The notes under the pieces are model-generated. The model searched no databases, had not been told where the DNA came from, and saw nothing but the letters and a program-made list of their open reading frames with translations. Both the position numbers and the translations under genes were made by a program. Below are positions 57,576 through 64,000 of a DNA stretch of 64,000 nt, in pieces (the first letter of the stretch is position 1; every line of letters begins with the position of its first letter). This stretch comes from Saprospiraceae bacterium (GTDB lineage Bacteria > Bacteroidota > Bacteroidia > Chitinophagales > Saprospiraceae). The stretch lies in the NCBI GenBank assembly GCA_020848695.1, contig JADLHT010000048.1:1-64000 (forward strand), read 5' to 3'.

Positions 57576-58112
57576 ATGCAAATAAATGATATCATAAAAG
57601 GTTGTATAGGTGGTGACATTTTGTGCCAAAAGGAATTGTTTGATCTATTGGCAGGTAAGCTAATGGGAGTATGTATGAGATACTCTAAAGATAAAATGGA
57701 AGCGGAAGATCTATTGCAAGACAGTTTTATAAAAATTTTCACAAACCTTGAATCCTTTAAAAATGATGGTCCGTTAGAGGCATGGGCGAGAAGAATAATA
57801 ATCAATACTTCCATCAAGAAGTATCACAAGATGAGTTATCAGAACGAGAGCCCATCTAGCGATCTGATGCCGGAAAAAACTACTGATTTCTCGGCATTGG
57901 ATGGATTGTTATATAATGAACTGCTGGAAATGGTTAATGATTTACCTCAGGGATATAGGGTAGTATTTAACCTTTATGCAGTTGAAGGATATTCTCATAA
58001 AGAGATTGCAGAGTTGTTGAATATTAAAGAAGCAACTTCTAGATCTCAATTGGTAAAAGCAAGAATGGTTTTACAAGAAAAAATTACTAAGAGTCAAAAG
58101 ATTGTTATATGA
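57576..58112 (+). CDS. ECF-type RNA polymerase sigma factor
   Basis: A sigma-70 family factor of 178 residues. Region 2: RYSKDKMEAEDLLQDSFIKIFTNL. Region 4: LPQGYRVVFNLYAVEGYSHKEIAELLNIKEATSRSQLVKAR (in part). The gene overlaps the next one by four bases (ATGA), which encodes a membrane protein with an N-terminal anti-sigma-like region; they are a likely regulatory pair. A TTG at 57567 is an alternative start. Confidence 0.93.
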   Translation: MQINDIIKGCIGGDILCQKELFDLLAGKLMGVCMRYSKDKMEAEDLLQDSFIKIFTNLESFKNDGPLEAWARRIIINTSIKKYHKMSYQNESPSSDLMPEKTTDFSALDGLLYNELLEMVNDLPQGYRVVFNLYAVEGYSHKEIAELLNIKEATSRSQLVKARMVLQEKITKSQKIVI

Positions 58113-59587
58113 ACAACAGAAATGAGCATGAATTAGACAAACTTTTCAGGAAAAAACTTAAAAGTTTGGATCTGGGTAGCCAAGAGCATCTTTGGCAGGG
58201 TATTGCTGATCAAATCAGTCAAAATAAAAGATCAAACAGATTTATTGGTTTTGGTTGGTTCTCTGCAATTTTATTGAGTTTTACCTTGTTTGGATTGGGA
58301 CTTAATTTAGCTTATAAGTATAAAACTGAACAGGATCTAAATAAGGGTAATAAAATGGTTTCGATTAGTGAAAACTATACGAATATAGAAAGTAGCGAAA
58401 ACTATATTGAAAAAAATTCTGTGGAGGCATTAAAAGGAACTAAGGCAACAGAAGCTGCCTATCCTAAAGCATCGAATAATATAGAAATTAATTCTAATAT
58501 AAAAAGTATTGATTATAAGGATAATAATTCAAGGGGAGTAACGGAATCATATTTAAATCGTGGCAATATTTTAAATAGCAATGTTAAAGCACAGAATTCT
58601 TATAATAGGAAGTTTTCAAATGAAAACGGCAAAAATGACGAGTTCAGTAACACTAGAAGTAAGGATATAATTCAGCAAAAAGATATAAATAATTTAGCAG
58701 GCATTGAAAATAATGAAAATTACAAAATAGATATACCATCTCAAAAACTTGATTTGTCTTATCCAGAGTTCGAAGATTTAGAGAAGAAAGAACTTACAGT
58801 AATTAAACAAAATAATTTAAGGATAAAATCAAATTTACATCTAGAATTAAACGATTATTGTCTTTCTAAGAACTTTACACCTCTTGACCACTTTGATATT
58901 GATGTTTATTATTCACCGGAAATTTCACACAGAAATATAATTGCAAAAAGAGAATCTGTTGTTAACTATGCTCAGAAAAGATCTGGTGCAGAGTCATTTG
59001 CAGGTGCATCTTCATTTGGAATCAGAGCTTCTTATGTTACTAAGAATGGCTTGGCATTTAGGACAGGTATTAATTTTGGCAGTATCAGTGAAAAATTCGA
59101 ATATTTCGATGGTAAGGAGACCCTAACCAAGGTAATTTATGATTCTAAAGGAAATCCGATTGATACCCAAAAAACAATTATTGATAAAATTGCAAGACAA
59201 AAGAACGTATATAAATTCTATGATATCCCGGCTTTAATCGGATATGAGATGGATATTTCTGATTTTGTCTTTTCTTTCAATGCAGGACTTGGAATGAACC
59301 TTCGAACAAAATATTATGGTAGTATTTATTCTGAGGATGGGTCAAAGGTGATAAATCTTAACAGTACACAAGGGGAGAACGGTGATTCACGTTTGTTTAA
59401 AAGCAATATAGGATTGAGTATAGTTGCGAGCTTTGGCTTGAATTACAAGTTAAATGGACATTTTTTATTGCTCGCTGAGCCTAATCTAAGATATTACCTA
59501 AACCCTATTACAACAGATACCTATTCTCTAGAGCAGAGGTATTTTCAAATGGGGATCTCAATTGGTTTAAGATATAGAATATATTAA
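58109..59587 (+). CDS. Anti-sigma-like membrane protein with C-terminal beta-barrel domain
   Basis: A 492-residue protein. Residues 1-45 (NEHELDKLFRKKLKSLDLGSQEHLWQGIADQI) look like the cytoplasmic sigma-binding region of Bacteroidota anti-sigma proteins. One transmembrane helix follows (about 47-70), then a long Asn/Ser/Lys-rich linker (about 72-270), and a C-terminal PorT-like outer-membrane beta-barrel-type domain (about 285-492) ending LRYRIY. Having both an inner-membrane helix and a barrel-like domain is odd: the barrel may sit in the periplasm or reach the outer membrane. Coupled to the sigma gene. Confidence 0.78.
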   Translation: MNNRNEHELDKLFRKKLKSLDLGSQEHLWQGIADQISQNKRSNRFIGFGWFSAILLSFTLFGLGLNLAYKYKTEQDLNKGNKMVSISENYTNIESSENYIEKNSVEALKGTKATEAAYPKASNNIEINSNIKSIDYKDNNSRGVTESYLNRGNILNSNVKAQNSYNRKFSNENGKNDEFSNTRSKDIIQQKDINNLAGIENNENYKIDIPSQKLDLSYPEFEDLEKKELTVIKQNNLRIKSNLHLELNDYCLSKNFTPLDHFDIDVYYSPEISHRNIIAKRESVVNYAQKRSGAESFAGASSFGIRASYVTKNGLAFRTGINFGSISEKFEYFDGKETLTKVIYDSKGNPIDTQKTIIDKIARQKNVYKFYDIPALIGYEMDISDFVFSFNAGLGMNLRTKYYGSIYSEDGSKVINLNSTQGENGDSRLFKSNIGLSIVASFGLNYKLNGHFLLLAEPNLRYYLNPITTDTYSLEQRYFQMGISIGLRYRIY

Positions 59588-59604
59588 AATATTGATAATT
59601 TAGT

Positions 59605-59638
59605 GGAAAAGGCTCGAAGTTCTTCGGGCCTTTTTTGT
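59605..59638 (+). terminator. Intrinsic terminator after the sigma/anti-sigma pair
   Basis: Stem AAAAGGCTCGAA / TTCGGGCCTTTTT with a GTTC loop and T-run, starting 17 bases past the stop codon. The left parS-like site begins at its end. Confidence 0.85.
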
Positions 59639-59651
59639 TTCACGTGGAACA
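59636..59651. promoter_or_regulatory. parS-like ParB-binding site 1
   Basis: TGTTTCACGTGGAACA matches the bacterial parS consensus TGTTTCACGTGAAACA at 15 of 16 positions. Located in the intergenic region 150 bases before the second site. Confidence 0.8.
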
Positions 59652-59787
59652 TCTTGATACCAAAACTTAAATTTATTTCTAGGTATAAGAGTTTTAACCA
59701 ATGATATTAGGATAAGTATTTTAAACTGAATTTGAAACTTCTATTAAGATAATTTACTTACTTTTAATTTGAATAAAGCCTTTTTGT

Positions 59788-59803
59788 CGTTTCACGTGAA
59801 ACA
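59788..59803. promoter_or_regulatory. parS-like ParB-binding site 2
   Basis: CGTTTCACGTGAAACA matches the parS consensus at 15 of 16 positions, with a perfect central palindrome GTTTCACGTGAAAC. It directly abuts the ATG of the next gene at 59804. Confidence 0.85.
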
Positions 59804-60322
59804 ATGAGTATTAAAATTAAAATATCTAAAGCATTAGAAAAGTTTGATTCTAAAGGAGAAAAAACGGGTTGGACCTATATTTATTTAGAGAAAGAATTAT
59901 CTGATCAAATTGCACCAGAAATCAAAATATCTTATAGAGTTTTTGTAAGAATAGATCAAGCACTAGAACCTCTTATTATGACTACCTTGCCAATGGGTAA
60001 AGGAAATTTCATAATACCCATCAAGTCAGAAGTATTAAAAAAAATAAGAAAAAAAGCCGGTGATATAGTACAGCTAGAAATTTCAATGAATCTTAATAAG
60101 TATGAAATTGATTCGGATTTTAGAGAATTCTTAGAAAGCGATCAAAAAGCAATTATGCATTTTAATAGTCTTACTCGTTCTCATCAGAACTATTTTTCAA
60201 AATGGATTGAATCGGCCAAAACTGAAACTACCAAGGCTAATAGAATAGCCGAAGCTATTCAAGCCTTGGCTAAAAAGATGAGCTATTCAGAGATGTTGAA
60301 TGCAAGAAAGAAAAATAATTAA
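59804..60322 (+). CDS. DUF1905/YdeI-type protein
   Basis: A 172-residue cytoplasmic protein. The N-terminal half (residues 1-95, GWTYIYLEKELSDQI, LPMGKGNFIIPIKSEVLKKIRKKAGDIVQLEI in part) matches DUF1905, and the C-terminal half (HFNSLTRSHQNYFSKWIESAKTETTKANRIAEAIQALA in part) matches the YdeI/OmpD-associated family. Function unknown. Its ATG directly follows a parS-like site, so ParB binding could affect its transcription. Confidence 0.85.
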   Translation: MSIKIKISKALEKFDSKGEKTGWTYIYLEKELSDQIAPEIKISYRVFVRIDQALEPLIMTTLPMGKGNFIIPIKSEVLKKIRKKAGDIVQLEISMNLNKYEIDSDFREFLESDQKAIMHFNSLTRSHQNYFSKWIESAKTETTKANRIAEAIQALAKKMSYSEMLNARKKNN

Positions 60323-60394
60323 TATATAATAAATTAAAAATATGTAAAATATTATTAATCAGTGTTGTGTACTATAATATTGCAAGAAAGCTCT

Positions 60395-60766
60395 CTAAAT
60401 TGCGTCAAATCGCATTGTTCTTTTGATATGGGCATGCCGTATTATTCCTTGAGCATAGTAAGCATTTTGCCCAGAATTATATTTTTCTAAGTAAGCCATA
60501 TTTATTTTCTCATGAATTGGATCCATTTTTAGGACAGGAGTAGCAATGATATCTATGATTACATGATCACATTTTAGTTGACCCCTTGAATCTCTAAGAA
60601 AAGCATTGTACCAACTATTTTCTTTTAAACCCCAGGATCGGGCAAATATCATATTATCAAAGACTACCATCCAGATTTCTAAAAATTTACTCCTAGAACT
60701 TCCCGCTTTAATACCAATAAGATTATGATGTTTTATATAATTAATAAGAAACTCTTGACTTTCCAT
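60395..60766 (-). CDS. DUF2255-like protein
   Basis: A 123-residue protein. The central region EIWMVVFDNMIFARSWGLKENSWYNAFLRD resembles small split-barrel DUF2255 proteins, in which the first strand gives a WxVVxD motif. No role is known. It lies in a gap between convergent genes. Confidence 0.6.
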   Translation of the reverse strand: MESQEFLINYIKHHNLIGIKAGSSRSKFLEIWMVVFDNMIFARSWGLKENSWYNAFLRDSRGQLKCDHVIIDIIATPVLKMDPIHEKINMAYLEKYNSGQNAYYAQGIIRHAHIKRTMRFDAI

Positions 60767-60938
60767 TTTTTCAATTAGTTTAAAATACTACAATTCAATA
60801 TTTATATTCAAATATCCTGGATCTAGATAGGTGATTTATCACTCTAACAAGATAATATATTGATAATCAACATAATACAATTTTTTCTAAGGTCTTCAAA
60901 ATGAATTAATGTAATTTTTTAATATAAATCATAATAAT

Positions 60939-61808
60939 TTAAGGTCTCAAATGTTTCCATCTCCGATGTGTCCATAACCAAGGAGCCGGATTATTACGAA
61001 TGACCGCTTCAACTTTAGATATAAAAAGTTCTGTTACTTGATTTTCTTTTAATTCAGAAGGATCGGCTACCAACTCTTCCACTGTAACCTCGTAATAGGA
61101 TTCTTTTAATTTTCTTTGATTTAAATAATAGACCGGTAATCCGAATTCTCTGCTATATTTTTCAAGACCGTGAATTACGGGTATTTTTTGGCCAAAAAAA
61201 TTAACCCAGATTGCTTTATCTGTATTATAAGGATATTGATCTAACATTAGGAGAATTGCTCTACCTTTTGGTATTTCTTCGATAATTCTCCGAGTTTCCC
61301 AAGTTTTAATCAGATGGATACTACTTCTAGACCGAAGTGAATAAACAAATTTTTCCAGATAAGGATTTCTGATTGCTTTATAGATTCCAATAACTCTTTC
61401 AGGCAGATGGTAGGCACTTGAAAGTACGGTCCATTCCCAATTATAATAATGAGGACAGACAAGAATCAATGATTTATTTTTATTGAGCAATTCACGAACT
61501 GTTTCTAATCCTTTAATCGGATTTCTTCTCATTATTTCATTACCGGAAAGGCTTAGGCCTTTAATACTTTCAAGGGTTATGGTTGACAAGTTTTGATAAT
61601 TACTGGATATAAAATCCTGTAATTCTTTTTTATTAAGATTCGGGAAGCAATAATTAATATTGCTAATAAGTGTTTTTCGGCGATATTTAATTACTCGAGA
61701 GAGGATGAATTTTAAAAGAAATGAAAGCTTATTAATCAACCAGAATGGTATCAACTTAAAGAATAAAATACAAGTTCTAACCAAAAGATAACTTATCATA
61801 TCTAACAA
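60939..61808 (-). CDS. Lipid A biosynthesis lauroyl/acyltransferase, LpxL/HtrB family
   Basis: Membrane-associated acyltransferase of 289 residues that adds secondary acyl chains to lipid A precursor. An N-terminal hydrophobic anchor precedes the catalytic HxxxxE-type motif PHYYNWEW, and AILLMLDQYPY and VYYLNQRKLKESYYEV match the family. It ends NPAPWLWTHRRWKHLRP, the family's typical C-terminal motif. It is divergent from the mannosidase gene. Confidence 0.9.
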   Translation of the reverse strand: MLDMISYLLVRTCILFFKLIPFWLINKLSFLLKFILSRVIKYRRKTLISNINYCFPNLNKKELQDFISSNYQNLSTITLESIKGLSLSGNEIMRRNPIKGLETVRELLNKNKSLILVCPHYYNWEWTVLSSAYHLPERVIGIYKAIRNPYLEKFVYSLRSRSSIHLIKTWETRRIIEEIPKGRAILLMLDQYPYNTDKAIWVNFFGQKIPVIHGLEKYSREFGLPVYYLNQRKLKESYYEVTVEELVADPSELKENQVTELFISKVEAVIRNNPAPWLWTHRRWKHLRP

Positions 61809-61853
61809 ACATACAAAAGAACAAAGTATACAATTAATTTTGAAGTTTCATTT

Positions 61854-64000
61854 ATGAATAAGATGATTTTCAAGTATATATTATTTAGCAGTTTGACATT
61901 AACCGGACTCTCAGCACAAATAACAAAGTTTGTCAATCCATTTATTGGTACTGGTGGTCATGGACATACTTTTCCGGGAGCGTGTAAACCATTTGGAATG
62001 GTACAATTAAGTCCTGATACAAGACTTGATGGGTGGGATGGATGCTCTGGATATCATTACAGTGATTCGATCATTTACGGATTTAGCCATACACATTTAT
62101 CCGGTACAGGTGTTCCGGATTATTGTGATATACTTATTATGCCAGGAACAAAAACACTTAGTCATGAAGTAATAAATTCTAAATACTTACCATCAAAATT
62201 TAATAAAAAGAAAGAAATTGCAAAAGCCGGATTTTACGGCGTTTTTTTAGAAGATTCAAATATTTATGTAAAGCTTACAGCTACGGATCGAACTGGTGTA
62301 CACGAATATAAGTACCCGGATAGTCGAAATAATTGGATAGTTATTAACCTGGAACATCGAGATAAAGTATTAAATGCAGGCTTCGATGAGTGGAATTCAA
62401 ATCAGATTAGCGGACATCGTATTTCAACTTCATGGGCGAAAGAGCAATCTATTTATTTTAGTCTTAAATTTTCTCAGAACCTTAAAAAGTTTTATTTCAG
62501 TGATGATTCATTAAGGCTATATTGTTTGTTTGATAATTTAAAAAATAATACTTTAAAAATTCAGTGTGCAATATCAGCAGTTGATATTGCCGGAGCAAAG
62601 GAAAATTTGAGCGCAGAATGGGTAAATTTTAATTTTGAAAAGGCAAGGAAAAAATGTGACAGTGATTGGAATAAGATGTTATCACGAATACGAATAGAAG
62701 ATAATAATATAGAAAAATCAGAGAAGAAAATTATTTTTTACACCGCATTATATCATTCTTTGATTCATCCCAGTTTACATCAGGATGCGGATCATCGGTA
62801 TCGGGGAATGGATAATAAGATTCATCTTGGCAAAGCTGAACATCCCAGATATACAGTATTTTCACTATGGGACACGTATAGAGCAGCACATCCGCTTTAC
62901 CAGTTATTATATCCAGAATTTAATTATTACTTTGCAAAATCATTTTTAGGACAATATCACGAATGTGGCAGATTACCTGTGTGGGAACTGGCATCCAACG
63001 AAACATATTGTATGATTGGAAATCATTCGATTCCGGTATTGGTTAATGCATTTCTAAATCAGACTCGGGAAAGAGCACTGGAAAAACAAGAAGTATTAGA
63101 AGCTATTGAGGGAACTTTTAATAAGGGTTTTTCCAATATAGAGGAATTCAAAAAAGCATACATATCGTTGGATAAAGGTTCAGAATCAGTTTCAAAAACA
63201 ATTGAAAATTCATTAGATTATTATGCTTACAAAATTATAAGCAACAGCAAGAGCAAAGAAGATAAATATTATCAGAATTTATATAATCCTTCAACTGGAT
63301 TTTTTCAAGCAAAACTTAATTCCGGTTTTACAAAATTTTTTGATCCGTATGAAGTTAATTTTAATTATACGGAAGCGAATGCATGGCAGTACCTGATGGG
63401 TGCTCATCATGATGTAGAAGGGATGATCGACTGTTTCAACCGAGATCCGAAGAACCTACAGGTTAAGCTTGGTCATAACAACAATAGTGGGAATGCACTT
63501 GAAAGTAAATTAGACTCTTTGTTTGGAACAAGCAGTTATATGAGCGGAAGAGTTCAACCGGATATAACCGGATTGATAGGACAATATGCACATGGAAACG
63601 AACCAAGTCATCATGTTGCATACTTATATAATTACTGTAATCGTTATGATAAAACACAAAGAATTATAAATCGAATAATTACAACCCTGTACAGTAATCA
63701 AGCTGATGGTCTTTGTGGAAATGAAGATTGTGGACAAATGTCAGCTTGGTATATATTTTCCGCTTTAGGATTCTATCCCGTTAATCCGATTTCAAGTGAA
63801 TATCAACCAGGTATTCCACTATTTGATAGAATATCACTAAAAGTTCCCGGTAATAAAAGGATTTCTATCGTAAGAGAAAATTATACTCCTAACGGTTTTG
63901 TCAATGAAATTAACATCAATAAGAATTCTATTTATTCTTCTTTTACCATAAGCGCCGGAGACTACATCAAATATTCTTTTGAGCAAGATAAATATTTGAA
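61854..64000 (+). CDS. GH92 alpha-mannosidase (runs off the window end)
   Basis: Exo-acting calcium-dependent alpha-mannosidase of glycoside hydrolase family 92, 715 codons here and still open at the edge. A signal peptide (MNKMIFKYILFSSLTLTGLSA) precedes the GH92 start VNPFIGTGGHGHTFPGA, with KPFGMVQLSPDT next. The catalytic domain holds LWDTYRAAHPLY, GNEPSHHVAYLYNY and GLCGNEDCGQMSAWYIFSALGFYP (in part), which carry the conserved Glu/Asp and metal ligands. Only the last few dozen residues appear to be missing. The enzyme would act in periplasm or outside, on mannose-bearing glycans. Confidence 0.95.
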   Translation, partial: MNKMIFKYILFSSLTLTGLSAQITKFVNPFIGTGGHGHTFPGACKPFGMVQLSPDTRLDGWDGCSGYHYSDSIIYGFSHTHLSGTGVPDYCDILIMPGTKTLSHEVINSKYLPSKFNKKKEIAKAGFYGVFLEDSNIYVKLTATDRTGVHEYKYPDSRNNWIVINLEHRDKVLNAGFDEWNSNQISGHRISTSWAKEQSIYFSLKFSQNLKKFYFSDDSLRLYCLFDNLKNNTLKIQCAISAVDIAGAKENLSAEWVNFNFEKARKKCDSDWNKMLSRIRIEDNNIEKSEKKIIFYTALYHSLIHPSLHQDADHRYRGMDNKIHLGKAEHPRYTVFSLWDTYRAAHPLYQLLYPEFNYYFAKSFLGQYHECGRLPVWELASNETYCMIGNHSIPVLVNAFLNQTRERALEKQEVLEAIEGTFNKGFSNIEEFKKAYISLDKGSESVSKTIENSLDYYAYKIISNSKSKEDKYYQNLYNPSTGFFQAKLNSGFTKFFDPYEVNFNYTEANAWQYLMGAHHDVEGMIDCFNRDPKNLQVKLGHNNNSGNALESKLDSLFGTSSYMSGRVQPDITGLIGQYAHGNEPSHHVAYLYNYCNRYDKTQRIINRIITTLYSNQADGLCGNEDCGQMSAWYIFSALGFYPVNPISSEYQPGIPLFDRISLKVPGNKRISIVRENYTPNGFVNEININKNSIYSSFTISAGDYIKYSFEQDKYL

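Overview
The window is a low-GC (about one third G+C by eye) chromosomal segment from a member of the Bacteroidota. Supporting signs are a gldH-like gliding lipoprotein gene, the Bacteroidota form of alanine dehydrogenase, a bacillithiol synthase (bshA), a run of parvulin-type secretion chaperones, a VWA/MoxR-like pair, an ECF sigma factor coupled to a membrane anti-sigma/beta-barrel protein, starts without Shine-Dalgarno sequences, and promoter-like TTTG / TAnnTTTG elements. Genus cannot be fixed; a Saprospiria- or Chitinophagia-like lineage is a guess.

Layout. 0-2.4 kb: three abutting 24-bp repeats (possible edge of an insertion element), then ald, tsaE and a marR gene on the minus strand, facing gyrB. 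4.5-7.6 kb: a polyhydroxyalkanoate cluster (phaJ, an Asn/Met-rich phaE, class III phaC). 7.7-13.2 kb: minus-strand housekeeping genes including the N-degron pair aat-clpS, a peroxiredoxin, an acyl-CoA dehydrogenase and bshA. 13.3-17.1 kb: merR, lnt, a candidate structured RNA and a membrane protein. 17.1-21.3 kb: three secretion foldases in one operon. 21.5-33.0 kb: HU, sugar-phosphate isomerase, YraN, an unusual matrixin, formate dehydrogenase, cysS, tRNA-Arg, glyS and a flavin reductase. 33.1-38.5 kb: VWA/AAA pair, TlpA-like protein, grpE-dnaJ-gldH. 38.7-44.2 kb: tRNA-Pro, a lipoprotein/4-TM/sigma operon, a marR gene with paired palindromic operators facing a DUF418 gene, and mpg. 44.2-50.6 kb: a seven-gene minus operon (SpoIIE-type phosphatase, TM2-TPR, CBS, POTRA/barrel protein, nadK, cyclase, hypothetical). 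50.6-53.3 kb: one insertion element with terminal inverted repeats and 9-bp target duplications, carrying foreign passenger DNA. 53.4-55.1 kb: dtd, MazG-like and oppC-like genes in overlap. 55.1-55.6 kb: an extremely AT-rich gap. 55.6-64 kb: ctaA, hydrolase, sigma/anti-sigma pair, two parS-like sites, acyltransferase and an incomplete GH92 mannosidase.

The most notable inferences are these. (1) The replication origin may lie at 55.1-55.6 kb: AT-rich, DnaA-box-like 9-mers, two parS sites 4 kb away, diverging gene direction, and a change in strand composition seen even among genes on the same strand. (2) The IS4-type element has trapped about 1.5 kb of passenger DNA between two copies of its own 3' end. 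(3) Two genes have protein-coding sense upstream of any usual start codon. (4) Two marR genes carry paired operators with the same 22-bp spacing. (5) A candidate small RNA of three successive hairpins and a terminator lies at 16.15-16.24 kb.
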